64,000 nt of DNA from Anaerolineae bacterium (GCA_017303635.1 JAFLCG010000018.1:43923-107922); one strand, 5' to 3'. Shown: positions 54,221 through 62,637, counted from the stretch's first letter. The notes: a model not told the origin generated them from the sequence alone. Program-made: numbers and translations.

Positions 54221-54595
54221 TCACGTCCATTGACTTATAGCAATGGTATTGCCTTCTGAATCGATAAACCAGGCACTGACTTCGCCCTCCAAATCGGCGA
54301 TTCCATTGACAGTTTTCAAACCCGGAAAGTCATATTCTTCAAACCTAACGCCCTTGCGTTGTAGGGCGGTCACTTCGCCTTGGAGATCACGAACGACAAA
54401 CGCCATAGCCGTATTGCGGGCCGTTCCAGCGTTACCGGATTCATAAATGAACAGGTGGGTACCCCCGCACTCAAACAAAACACCCCCTGCGGTCGCCCGT
54501 AAGAGGGTCAAGCCAAGCGTATCCCGGTAGAATCTTATGGCGCGTTGCAGGTCATGGGCAGGCAGGGTCGGCATCGCAGTCGCATGAGCTAACAT
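54221..54595 (-). CDS. VOC-family (glyoxalase/bleomycin-resistance fold) protein
   Basis: About 124 residues from the ATG at 54595, where the family's N terminus begins (LAHATAMPTLPAHDLQRAIR). The betaalphabetabetabeta pattern includes FYRDTLGLTLL, GVLFECGGTHLFIYES, AMAFVVRDLQGEV and SAWFIDSEGNTIAIS with a metal-binding-type glutamate near the end. Members act as lyases, dioxygenases or binding proteins; none can be chosen here. It lies between the aldolase and the DHDPS-family gene on the same strand. Confidence 0.88.
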   Translation of the reverse strand: MLAHATAMPTLPAHDLQRAIRFYRDTLGLTLLRATAGGVLFECGGTHLFIYESGNAGTARNTAMAFVVRDLQGEVTALQRKGVRFEEYDFPGLKTVNGIADLEGEVSAWFIDSEGNTIAISQWT

Positions 54596-54655
54596 CATCC
54601 ACCTCATAGGTTATGGAAAGCACAGGCAGACGCTAAGCGAGAATGGGGGTGCAAT

Positions 54656-55549
54656 TCATTCTGTAGTATACGCCAGAAACTGCCCCCGCATGACCGCATC
54701 CGGCAGCACCACCGGATCGCGTTGATGGGCGCTCTGGAAAATGCCGCGCCGTCGATAGCTTTCCTTGGCCGCCCACACCGAGAGATCAACCGACTGCATC
54801 GACCAGGCGATGAACGGCACGGCAGCATTAAACGCCGCCCATGCCCCGGCTTGGTCGCCCGCCGTGTACAGGTCATAGACCCGCGCCAGCGCCGGGCCGA
54901 AGTTCGGAGCAGGCATACACCCGCACGCACCGCGCTCCAACCCGTCCCAGAAGCTCAGTCCGCCCCAACCCGCCAATACCCCCAGGCTCCCACCGGAGAG
55001 ACTCAGCAGGTCAGAGGTCTTCGGCCCTGCCGGAGTCCCCTCCAGCTTCACGTGGCTGATGGTCGGATGCTGCTGGCGAAGGCCCGCCAGGAACGCTGCG
55101 CTCATGGTCACGCCCGTGAGCTGCGGCGCATCCTGCACGATGATCGGCACGCCCAGCGCCCCCAGCCGCGCATAGTACCGCCCCAGCGACTCGGCATCCG
55201 GTTTGATGAAGTAGGGAGGCAGCACCATGATGGCATCCGCACCGGCCTCAGCCGCCATCCTGGCCCGCTCGACCGCCACATCCGTCCCACTGTGATCGGC
55301 GCTGATGACCACCGGCACCCGACCCGCCGCCGTCTGGATGACGATCTGGGTCACCCGCAGACGTTCATGCTCATGCAGCTTGTAGCCTTCGCTGGCGATG
55401 GCCAGCGCCGCCAGCCCATGCACCCCCTGTGCGATCAAGTCCTCGACCTGCCGCGCCAACCCATCCTCATCCAGCCGCCCATCGTCGAGGAATGGCGTCA
55501 GCACAATCGGGATGCAGCCTCGAATCGCCGAGGCGGGAAATCGACTCAT
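54656..55549 (-). CDS. dihydrodipicolinate synthase-family lyase
   Basis: About 297 residues from the ATG at 55549. The class I aldolase barrel shows GCIPIVLTPFLDDGRLDEDG, the PPYF motif (Y113) and Schiff-base lysine K168 in SHVKLEGTPAG. Besides lysine synthesis, this family includes N-acetylneuraminate lyase, 2-keto-3-deoxy-gluconate aldolase and 2-keto-3-deoxy-pentonate or 5-keto-4-deoxy-glucarate dehydratases. Next to an enolase-superfamily dehydratase and a semialdehyde dehydrogenase, one of the last is the best guess. Confidence 0.9.
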   Translation of the reverse strand: MSRFPASAIRGCIPIVLTPFLDDGRLDEDGLARQVEDLIAQGVHGLAALAIASEGYKLHEHERLRVTQIVIQTAAGRVPVVISADHSGTDVAVERARMAAEAGADAIMVLPPYFIKPDAESLGRYYARLGALGVPIIVQDAPQLTGVTMSAAFLAGLRQQHPTISHVKLEGTPAGPKTSDLLSLSGGSLGVLAGWGGLSFWDGLERGACGCMPAPNFGPALARVYDLYTAGDQAGAWAAFNAAVPFIAWSMQSVDLSVWAAKESYRRRGIFQSAHQRDPVVLPDAVMRGQFLAYTTE

Positions 55550-55577
55550 GTATAGAACCTCGAATGGCAAAACGAAA

Positions 55578-55712
55578 GAAGACTAACCGCAAAGGACGCA
55601 GAGAACCGTAAGGTGCGTAAGAAAGATGTTCACTCTGCCCCTCTGCTTCTCTGCAGTAAATTCTTTGCATTAAATCTCTGTGTGATCTCTGTGCTTCTGT
55701 GTTTTTCTTCTT
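55578..55712. repeat. CTCTGTG-type short-repeat cluster
   Basis: The gap of 165 bases has no gene. It has an ACCGCAAAGGACGCAGAGAA unit near 55587-55606 and CTCTGTGTGATCTCTGTGCT near 55675-55694, in opposite senses, of a type seen as dispersed repeats in many environmental genomes. Confidence 0.6.
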
Positions 55713-55714
55713 CT

Positions 55715-56869
55715 TCACACATAGAACCCTTCACGCGGCACGGTCACCCCCGGATGCGCCTCCATCACCCCCTCCACCAGATCGACCCCCAAACCAGGGC
55801 GGTCGCTCAGGTGGAAGTGTCCATTCCGCACATCGAACGGATGCGTGATCACCTCATCGCGCCAGGGCACATCCGTGAACATGAACTCCTGCCGGAAGAA
55901 GTTGGGGATCGCCGCGCACACATGGGCGCTCGCCAGGGTCGAAAGCGGGCCATTCGGGTTATGCGGTGCGACCGGGATGTTGTAGATCTCCGCCAGCGCG
56001 GCCATCCGTCGTAGTTCGCTCGGCCCACCGCAGCGCGTGATGTCCGGCATGACAAAATCCACCAGCCCACGCTCCAGCAGCGGGCGGATGCCGTAGCGGG
56101 TATAGTGCCGCTCACCCACGCAGATCGGCACATTCAGGCGGTTCCGCAGTGCCGCCAACGCGTCCACATTCTCCGGCCCCACCGGCTCCTCATACCACAT
56201 GATGCGGTACTGTCTCAGACGCTCGGCCATGCGGATCGCCGTCGGCCCGTTCAGCATGGCGTGAGTCTCAATCGCCATCTCCACATCCGGCCCCACCGCC
56301 TCCCGCACCGCTGCCGTGACCCACTCGGCCAGGTCCATCTGGGCGCTGTTCAACGCCAGATTGGTGCTGAGATGCTCGCCAAACAGATAGTTGGTATGGG
56401 CGAACGGATCGAACTTCAACCCGGTGAAGCCCGCCTCGACCACCTTGCGCGCCTGCCGGGCGTAATCCGCTGGATTATGTCCGCCGCCGATGAACCAGTA
56501 GTTGGCGTAGAGCAGAATCTCGGTGCGGAAGGCACCGCCCAGCAGTTGATACATCGGCACGCCGAGTCGTTTGGCGTTCAGGTCGAGCAGCGCCATATCG
56601 ATGCCGGAGATAGCGCATAGCGAGGCCCCCGTCGGCCCGACCCAGTTCAGGTCGCGGTAGAGCTTCGTCCAGATGTAGTCGATGCGCGTAGGATCGAGGC
56701 CGATGATGCGCTCACCGGCGTGCTGTGCCGCGTGGTAGATGATCGGGCTGCCCGGCCAGTTGGTCGCTTCCCCGACTCCGGTCAGCCCTTCGTCGGTGTA
56801 AATCTTCAGCAGCGTCCAGTTGTACTTGATGCCTTCCACCAACCAGACTTTGACATCGGTGATTTTCAT
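55715..56869 (-). CDS. enolase-superfamily sugar-acid dehydratase (MR/DgoD-like)
   Basis: A 384-residue enzyme with the N-terminal capping domain and the mandelate-racemase-type barrel. K152 and D154 lie in GLKFDPFA, metal ligands are probably E201 (MAIETHAM, with H203 as possible base), E227 in WYEEPVGPENVD and E253 in VGERHYTRYG, and H303 in APHNPNGPL is the acid. The D-galactonate dehydratase-like subgroup has this set. It probably removes water from an aldonate or aldarate to give a 2-keto-3-deoxy acid for the DHDPS-family enzyme next to it. Confidence 0.92.
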   Translation of the reverse strand: MKITDVKVWLVEGIKYNWTLLKIYTDEGLTGVGEATNWPGSPIIYHAAQHAGERIIGLDPTRIDYIWTKLYRDLNWVGPTGASLCAISGIDMALLDLNAKRLGVPMYQLLGGAFRTEILLYANYWFIGGGHNPADYARQARKVVEAGFTGLKFDPFAHTNYLFGEHLSTNLALNSAQMDLAEWVTAAVREAVGPDVEMAIETHAMLNGPTAIRMAERLRQYRIMWYEEPVGPENVDALAALRNRLNVPICVGERHYTRYGIRPLLERGLVDFVMPDITRCGGPSELRRMAALAEIYNIPVAPHNPNGPLSTLASAHVCAAIPNFFRQEFMFTDVPWRDEVITHPFDVRNGHFHLSDRPGLGVDLVEGVMEAHPGVTVPREGFYV

Positions 56870-57299
56870 GTGGAGGAGTCCTTTTCGGGTTGCCGGTTAC
56901 CTGATGCCAGTTTCCGGTTGGCGACCGGCTCACGCGTGTAGGGACGAGGCAGGCCTCGTCCGGCAGATGTTCCGCAGGAGCGCACATCTGTGTGCGCCCG
57001 TCCGTAGATGTCTGGCAGAGTGTACCCACTGCACCGAGATCACGTCGAGGACTGGGTGAGGCCGCTTTGGGAGGTGTGCTTAGAGGGACTTCCGGCGGTC
57101 ATGGCGGCGTTCTTCCCTCAAATGGCGGCTGTGGCGGCTATGGCAGAGGGGCTACGCCGCCACTAGCTCAATTGTCGTCGTCGTCGGAACCAGTCAGGTC
57201 AGGCGGGTGGCTGCGCGGACGCTTGTCGGTGGGTCAGTCGGTAAGATGCGTCCGAGGGGATGGGCTGAGAACAGGATAGCACAGGTCAGGTGAAAAAAC

Positions 57300-57313
57300 G
57301 GAACATTTGTTCC
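57300..57313. promoter_or_regulatory. LexA-like palindrome, copy 2
   Basis: GGAACATTTGTTCC has perfect 5-bp GGAAC/GTTCC arms and the GAAC-N4-GTTC core, 59 bases upstream of the likely -35 box of the zinc-finger gene at 57425. Confidence 0.45.
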
Positions 57314-57371
57314 ATTTTTACCCTTGACAAGCGGATTACGACTTGTCCCCACTCGGCAACCGATTCCCTGA

Positions 57372-57400
57372 TTGGTCGGGATCATCGCTTGACGTACAAT
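57372..57400 (+). promoter_or_regulatory. promoter of the YgiT-type gene
   Basis: TTGGTC (57372-57377), 17 bases and TACAAT (57395-57400), ending 24 bases before the start codon. Confidence 0.5.
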
Positions 57401-57424
57401 AGCGACGCTTAAGGATACCAACCC

Positions 57425-57652
57425 ATGAAGTGTTTGATCTGCAAACATGAGGACACCCAACCCCGTCAAGTGACCATCACCCTGGAACGGGATGGAACCA
57501 CGCTGGTCTTCCGGCAGGTGCCTGCCCAGGTCTGTGCGAACTGCGGCGAAGCCTATGTGGATGACGCCACCACCGTGCATCTGCTGGAGTCCGCTGAGCT
57601 GGCTGCGAAGGCGGGTGTGCAGGTAGAGGTGCGGGCGTACTCGGCGGCGTAA
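57425..57652 (+). CDS. YgiT/MqsA-type zinc-finger protein (antitoxin-like)
   Basis: A 75-residue protein with two CxxC pairs (MKCLICKHED at C3/C6 and VCANCGEAYVDD near 37-40), the zinc-binding N-terminal half of MqsA. The HTH half of true MqsA is missing. Such short YgiT-type proteins usually follow a DUF4258 toxin gene and act as antitoxin by binding. No DUF4258 or MqsR gene lies upstream, only a possible gene tail at 57046-57168. It may be orphaned. A good promoter and a LexA-like site lie in front. Confidence 0.85.
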   Translation: MKCLICKHEDTQPRQVTITLERDGTTLVFRQVPAQVCANCGEAYVDDATTVHLLESAELAAKAGVQVEVRAYSAA

Positions 57653-57730
57653 CGGACGCTGACGTCAAGGACGCCTTATCCCCACCCCGCGCCCGCAGTA
57701 GCGATCCGGCTCTCGAACGGCGGGACGAGT

Positions 57731-59122
57731 TTAGCGATTCCTCCGTCGGCCTTCCCATGCCTCGACCGCCGCCAGGGCTTCTGGCGTGCCAATGTCGCGG
57801 AGGGCGGTTATACCCCTTTTTCGTATCCTTGCATCCTTGTCCGCCAGCGCCGCAGTGAGGGCCTCCACCGCACGGCTATCCCCAATCTGGCCGAGTGCGG
57901 CGGCGGCAGTTTGACCCACATGACTATCCTTGTCACCCAGCGCTGCAGTGAGAGCCTCCACCGCACGGCTATCCCCAATCTGGCCGAGTGCTTTGGCAGC
58001 ACTGGCCCGCACCGTGTCATGTTTATCCGCCAGTGCCGTGATAAGCGGTTCGACGGCACGGGGGTCTTTGATCGCATCAAGCGCATTGGCTGCATTATGT
58101 CTTACCCACGCATCCTCATCCGCCAGTGCCGTGATAAGCGGTTCGACGGCACGGGGGTCTTTGATCGCACCGAGCGCATGAGCAGCACTACCCCGCACTA
58201 ACTTATGTTCATCAGTCAGTGACGCGATGAGTGGGCCGACCGCTTGACTATCTTCCAAGCTACCGAGTACTCCGGCAGCTTCGCTACGCACCCACTGGTG
58301 TTTATCAGTCAGCGACACAACGAGAGAGCCAACCGCACTACTGCTTCCGATTTGGCCGAGTGCGGCGATGACACAGCGGCGCACAAATTCATTCGGATCG
58401 GTGAGCATGGCAATGATGGGTTCGATAGCGCGGCTATCCTTGAGATGACCCAGTGCAATAGCCGCATTGCCCCGCACATCTGCATCAGGATCACGCAAAG
58501 CAATAAGGAGCGGTTCGACCGCACGGGTCTCCTTGATGTGGCCGAATACAATAGCAGCACTGCTCCGCACATGGGGATTGGGGTCACGCAAGGCGACTAT
58601 GAGGGATTCTACGGCACGGCTATCCTTGATCTGAATGAGTGTATCGACAGCCCAGGAGCGTACACCCAAATCCGCATCAGCCAATAGCGTGATAAGAAGT
58701 TCGACCGGAAGACTATCTGCGATCTGTGTGAGGGCATCAAATGCACTGAGGGCTACCCCCTTAGTCGGGATAGTTCGCGCATTGATGAGGGCTTTGACGG
58801 CATGACTATCCTTGAACTTGCTGAGTGCTTCAATCGCATTACTCCGCACGTCCTCATTCGCATCTTTCAGCGCCGCGATGAGGGCCTCAACCGTAGGTGC
58901 GTCTGCTTTGCCCAAATCGCCAGGTGGGGCCATGCTTGTACCAAGCGAGCCGAAGTAGTCCAGAACTTCGCGGACGGTGAACACGCCGCCAACCACGCTG
59001 GTGATGAGGGTTGTCACTAACAATGGGATGCTGGTCGCTTGCACGACAATTTGGATAATAGTCGCCCCGATGAAGATCAGGGTAATGAGAACAGCGAGCA
59101 GGACGCGGACGAAGGCGGGCAT
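57731..59122 (-). CDS. membrane-anchored HEAT-repeat protein
   Basis: About 463 residues from the ATG at 59122 (GGGGA before it); a TTG nine codons earlier is less likely. Two N-terminal membrane helices (about residues 5-27 and 32-48) hold a cytoplasmic rod of about twelve HEAT/PBS-lyase-like repeats of 31 residues (ALGxIxDxRAVEPLITALxD). Several repeats are identical at DNA level, e.g. 52 bases at 58025-58076 and 58118-58169, exactly 93 bases apart. Such rods bind other proteins. A LexA-like palindrome lies about 120 bases upstream. Function unknown; a stress or defence role is only a guess. Confidence 0.9.
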   Translation of the reverse strand: MPAFVRVLLAVLITLIFIGATIIQIVVQATSIPLLVTTLITSVVGGVFTVREVLDYFGSLGTSMAPPGDLGKADAPTVEALIAALKDANEDVRSNAIEALSKFKDSHAVKALINARTIPTKGVALSAFDALTQIADSLPVELLITLLADADLGVRSWAVDTLIQIKDSRAVESLIVALRDPNPHVRSSAAIVFGHIKETRAVEPLLIALRDPDADVRGNAAIALGHLKDSRAIEPIIAMLTDPNEFVRRCVIAALGQIGSSSAVGSLVVSLTDKHQWVRSEAAGVLGSLEDSQAVGPLIASLTDEHKLVRGSAAHALGAIKDPRAVEPLITALADEDAWVRHNAANALDAIKDPRAVEPLITALADKHDTVRASAAKALGQIGDSRAVEALTAALGDKDSHVGQTAAAALGQIGDSRAVEALTAALADKDARIRKRGITALRDIGTPEALAAVEAWEGRRRNR

Positions 59123-59491
59123 CAGAGTTCCCCGGACAACATAGCTCAACGGGAATCGTACACAGGTCAGCGACCGGGCGCAAGCGAAACCCTATATCTT
59201 CGTACTTACATTTGCGCGAGGAAAAAAGCGGAACAAAATCGGAACATATGTTCCATTCTATCGCCCGCTGTGTGGTATCGTGAGTTGTAGGGATGCCCAA
59301 CGGGGCGTCCGCCTCTCACAGGCGAGAAATAAACGAATCGCCGGTTCTAATGCGTCTAGTTTGTCCACTTTGTATCGTTTGAGAGAAGAATCCATTGAGC
59401 TTGGCCCCGTTTGTCGGTGCCGACAACGACAACAACGACATCAAGCGCTTGCCACTCTGCCCTTCTTCACTCTGTACTTCTTCACTAATCA
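59123..59491. other. control region and repeats between two convergent-side genes
   Basis: About 370 bases without a gene: the upstream region of the HEAT gene, a LexA-like site at 59241-59254, a GTAGGGATGCCC/GGGGCGTCC palindromic unit (about 59285-59309) and the heptamer repeat near 59481. The rest shows nothing I can name. Confidence 0.6.
59241..59254. promoter_or_regulatory. LexA-like palindrome, copy 3
   Basis: GGAACATATGTTCC is identical to the core of copy 1, and the preceding CGGAACAAAATC also matches, giving 26 identical bases (59229-59254 against 52953-52978). It lies upstream of the HEAT-repeat gene on the minus strand. Confidence 0.5.
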
Positions 59492-61084
59492 CTAACCACC
59501 AATCACTCCGCCTTGACTCCACCCTCCATCAATCCAGCGCCACATCGTCCCGGTCGGATTGGCATCCTGCAACTCCACCGGCAGCCGCGCCGGACGCACG
59601 TTGTCGTAGCTGTGCAGCGCGGCGAAGCGCAGCAGCGAAGCCGGGATGCCCACCGCCGTGAAGCCCGGATGCCCGGTCGCCGGGAACGGCCCCCCGTGAT
59701 TCATACCCGGGCTGACCGCCACCCCGGTCGGCATCTTGTCGTTCAGCAGCCGTCCCACCTTCGTCCGCAGGATCGGCTCCAGCCGGGCGTAGAGGGCATC
59801 GTCCGCACCCTGTGTCGCGCTGTAGATGCTACCGGTCAGGTTGCCCTCCAGGTGCCGGGTGACCGCCAGCAATTCATCGGCGTCCTGCGCCACCACCAGC
59901 AGCGAAACCGCCCCGAACGCCTCGGTCTGCAACGCGTGCGGCTGCGCCAGGAAATCCGCCCCGGAGACTCGCAGCAGCGTATTCTGGAAGGCATAACCGC
60001 CGCCGGTCGCTTCCTGCCCGCCCGTCAGGACTTCCGCCCCGGCTGCTTGCAGCGCCGCCAACGCCTGTGCGATGTTGGCCGGTCCGCGCTCGGTGAGGAG
60101 CGTACCCGCTGTCCGTCCGCTGAACTCCGCCACCGACTTGCTGATGAATGCCTCCGCACCCGCGCCGTCGATCAGCAGCACCAGCCCCGGATTGGTGCAG
60201 AACTGACCCGCCCCCAGCGTACACGAGTTGGCGAATTCAGTCGCCAGCGCCTCGCCCCGTTCCACCAGCGCCCCCGGCAGCACGTAGACCGGGTTCACGC
60301 TGGACATCTCCGCGTAGAAGGGTTTGCCCGCCCGGTCGGCAGCTTCTTTCAGCTTCAGCCCACCGGCGCGGCTGCCCGTGAAGCCGGTCGCCGCCGTTAG
60401 CGGGTGCGTCACCAGTTGCGCCCCCACCTCCGGCTCCATGTGATACAGCATCTGCACCAGCGCCTGTGGGACTCCGGTAGCCTGAATCGCCTCCAGCGCG
60501 GCCTCCGCCAGCAGGCGAGTCGTGCCGGGGTGCCCCGGATGCGCCTTGGCGATGACCGGGTTGCCCGCCGCAATCGCCGCCGCAAAATCCCCACCGGAGA
60601 CACCGTTGAAGGCATATGGGAAATTGTTCGGCCCCATGACCACCACCGCCCCGCCCATCGCCCGGTACATCGAGCGGATATTGAGCTTGCTGTCGATGGT
60701 GGCGTGGCACCACGAGCGCTCCCGCACCGCATGAGCCGCCTGCCGCAGTTGACCGGTCGTGCGCGGCAGCTCGGTTGATTTCAGGCGCGGTTCTTTCGGG
60801 AGTGCTGTCTCGGCATGCGCGATTTCCACCAGCGCCTCCGCCCGCGCCTCGATCCCGGCAGCATACGCCTCCAGGAAAGCCGCGATCTGCTCCACCGGCG
60901 TCGAGCGCAGCTGCTCCACGGCCACCTGCGACGCCTTCAAAGCCGCCTCGGCATCCGCCCAACTGGAGATCGGATAGTGATCCAGCAGCGGGGTGCGCGT
61001 CGTCGGGTTCATCGGCTGGAAGCTGCCGGTCGGTGCTTCCACCGGTCGCCACGCACCGTCAATCAAAATAGGATGGGGAGTCAT
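59492..61084 (-). CDS. 2,5-dioxovalerate (ketoglutarate semialdehyde)-type dehydrogenase
   Basis: A 530-residue aldehyde dehydrogenase, longer than standard ALDHs as in the alpha-ketoglutarate semialdehyde branch. It shows VVVMGPNNFPYAFNG near 145-160, FTGSRAGG near 235, EMSSVNPVYVLPGAL near 262-276 (the general-base glutamate) and the catalytic cysteine in LGAGQFCTNPG near 300. Known members oxidise 2,5-dioxopentanoate to 2-oxoglutarate in pentose and glucarate catabolism, with NADP+. The stop codon lies in the heptamer repeat. Together with the dehydratase-type genes it points to a non-phosphorylative sugar-acid pathway. Confidence 0.9.
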   Translation of the reverse strand: MTPHPILIDGAWRPVEAPTGSFQPMNPTTRTPLLDHYPISSWADAEAALKASQVAVEQLRSTPVEQIAAFLEAYAAGIEARAEALVEIAHAETALPKEPRLKSTELPRTTGQLRQAAHAVRERSWCHATIDSKLNIRSMYRAMGGAVVVMGPNNFPYAFNGVSGGDFAAAIAAGNPVIAKAHPGHPGTTRLLAEAALEAIQATGVPQALVQMLYHMEPEVGAQLVTHPLTAATGFTGSRAGGLKLKEAADRAGKPFYAEMSSVNPVYVLPGALVERGEALATEFANSCTLGAGQFCTNPGLVLLIDGAGAEAFISKSVAEFSGRTAGTLLTERGPANIAQALAALQAAGAEVLTGGQEATGGGYAFQNTLLRVSGADFLAQPHALQTEAFGAVSLLVVAQDADELLAVTRHLEGNLTGSIYSATQGADDALYARLEPILRTKVGRLLNDKMPTGVAVSPGMNHGGPFPATGHPGFTAVGIPASLLRFAALHSYDNVRPARLPVELQDANPTGTMWRWIDGGWSQGGVIGG

Positions 61085-61187
61085 GGGTATTCCTTTAGCT
61101 TCAGTTTATGGGCGGCTGGTTTCAAATAAGGGCTTTCAGCTACCGGCCGCATCTCGGACGCGCCGTTGCGTGTCCCTACGCTGCACT

Positions 61188-61227
61188 TTTCACTGCTTCA
61201 CTGTGACTGTGAACTGTCCACTGTGAA
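61188..61227. repeat. TTCACTGTGACTGTGAA-type short repeat
   Basis: The 18 bases at 61196-61213 are the exact reverse complement of 37430-37447. A further CTGTGAAC copy follows at 61220-61227. It lies between the SDR and the aldehyde dehydrogenase genes of one apparent operon. Confidence 0.75.
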
Positions 61228-61236
61228 CCAATATCC

Positions 61237-62013
61237 TCATCCGTGATACAAAATCGACATACCACCATCGATCTGCAAATTGGCACCCGTCATGAAGCGG
61301 GCTTCGTCCGAGGCCAGGAAGACCGCCGTCCAGGCCACTTCATCCGGCGTGCCGATGCGCTTGCCAGGATGCATCGCCAGCGTGCGTTCCTGTTCCGCGT
61401 CAGGGTCGGGGAAGCTGTTCCAGTAGTCGATGACGTTCTGCGTCAGAATATACCCCGGCGAGATCGCATTGACGCGCACACCCTGCGCCGCCATATCCAC
61501 TGCCAGCGCCCGCGTCAGGCCGAGCAAGCCGTGTTTCGCCACCGGATAGGGAAAGCAGTTCGGGATGATCTGGCTGGCGTGGGCCGAGGCCAGGTTGACG
61601 ATGCTCCCCCCACCCCGCTCGATGATTTGCGGCAGAACCGCCCGGCAGCAGTACCATACACCGTCCAGATCCACGCTGAAGCAGCGCCGCCAGTCTTCGT
61701 CAGTACAATGCAGCGGATCACGAAACACGTTGATGCCCGCGTTATTGACCAGCACGTTCGCCCCGCCCAGTTCGCGTTGAACCTGTGCCGCCATCCGGTC
61801 GACCGAAGCCGAGTCCGCCACGTCCGTCTGGATGGCGATGGCCGTGTGGCCCTGTGCGCGCAGATCCGCCGCAACGGCTTCGCCCGTCGCTGGATTGAAC
61901 TCGGCGATAACCACCTGTGCGCCTTCATCGGCAAAACACCTGGCGATGGCCTCGCCGATGCCCTGTCCGGCCCCGGTGATGATAGCCGTTTTGCCTGCAA
62001 GTCGGTTCGGCAT
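61237..62013 (-). CDS. short-chain dehydrogenase, sugar/aldonate type
   Basis: About 258 residues from the ATG at 62013; eight upstream codons are less likely. Classical SDR motifs are present: TGAGQGIGEAIA (13-24), NNAGIN near 85, the catalytic serine in IVNLASAHAS near 135-144, and YPVAK near 150-154. The end ...LQIDGGMSI is typical. Glucose, galactose, fucose and arabinose 1-dehydrogenases belong to this group. In this neighbourhood it may oxidise a sugar to its lactone as the first step of the pathway. Confidence 0.9.
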   Translation of the reverse strand: MPNRLAGKTAIITGAGQGIGEAIARCFADEGAQVVIAEFNPATGEAVAADLRAQGHTAIAIQTDVADSASVDRMAAQVQRELGGANVLVNNAGINVFRDPLHCTDEDWRRCFSVDLDGVWYCCRAVLPQIIERGGGSIVNLASAHASQIIPNCFPYPVAKHGLLGLTRALAVDMAAQGVRVNAISPGYILTQNVIDYWNSFPDPDAEQERTLAMHPGKRIGTPDEVAWTAVFLASDEARFMTGANLQIDGGMSILYHG

Positions 62014-62184
62014 AGTGCAGCCCTCCCCCTCGATCATCCCACAGGCTGCCTATTGTGACACGCACCGCCCATCTCATCCACCAGGCGGACTCGGTCAACA
62101 GCAACCAGGGGCAGCGCCGACGGCACTCCCCCTTCAGGGTCAACTTCAGTTGAAAATGGATGAGAAACTACGGAGGAAACTGGA

Positions 62185-62637
62185 CTACACAGCCAACAGC
62201 GTGAGCAGCAGGTAGAGCAGGGTCAGGCTGGCCGCGCTCGAGAGCAGCAACCGGAGCAGGTTGATGTTCATCAGGCTGTCCATGTCCGCGCCGCCAGCTT
62301 GCTGCGCCTGTTTGATCCGGTTGTAGACCGGGGTCGCCAGCGTGATCGTCACGACCGCCACGGCGATATTCAGCACCAACGCCACGATGACCCCGACCAG
62401 TGGCACAGGCTCCGGGCGGATGACCAGCAGCGCCAGATTGCTGAGGACTGTCAGACCATACGGCAGCATCAGCGGGATCGTCAGGCGGGCCTCATAATCA
62501 CCCAGGTAACCCGCAAATTCGCTCTTGCCCACCCGCCGGAGCAGGGGATAGGCTTCAAAGTGGATGTACGCCTGGACACCATTGTTGAACAGCGTCAGCG
62601 CGACCACGATGACAAACAGCACCAGTTCGATAGTCAT
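62185..62637 (-). CDS. small four-helix membrane protein, DUF1772-like
   Basis: A 150-residue protein with four membrane helices (about 3-20, 54-72, 79-100, 127-148). The segment NNGVQAYIHFEAYPLLRRVG after the first helix and RIKQAQQAGG between helices 3 and 4 resemble the DUF1772 type of small membrane proteins. No enzymatic role is evident. It stands alone between the SDR and the divergent AraC regulator. Confidence 0.6.
   Translation of the reverse strand: MTIELVLFVIVVALTLFNNGVQAYIHFEAYPLLRRVGKSEFAGYLGDYEARLTIPLMLPYGLTVLSNLALLVIRPEPVPLVGVIVALVLNIAVAVVTITLATPVYNRIKQAQQAGGADMDSLMNINLLRLLLSSAASLTLLYLLLTLLAV

Larger units (their letters stand above)
56870..57424. other. 555-base intergenic stretch
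   Basis: It contains a CCGGTTACCTGATGCCAGTT short repeat (about 56892-56911), a GTAGGGACGAGGC palindrome (about 56938-56962), a 38-codon open stretch at 57046-57168 that may be the tail of a lost gene (WVRPLWEVCLEGLPAVMAAF), and the control region of the zinc-finger gene with a LexA-like site at 57300-57313. Confidence 0.6.

Noticed and set aside
57731..59122. Regular 93-base repeats considered as a possible CRISPR or tandem non-coding array
   Set aside because: The period is 31 codons in an uninterrupted frame with HEAT consensus, so it is a protein repeat. No CRISPR array was found anywhere in the window.
60237..61052. A 271-codon glycine-rich frame inside the aldehyde dehydrogenase gene
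   Set aside because: Same-strand shifted frame of a gene with clear ALDH motifs; its Gly/Ala/Arg composition is that of a shadow frame.
61243..62058. A 271-codon plus-strand frame opposite the SDR gene
   Set aside because: Antisense to a full SDR with TGxxxGIG and YxxxK motifs; no domain pattern of its own.
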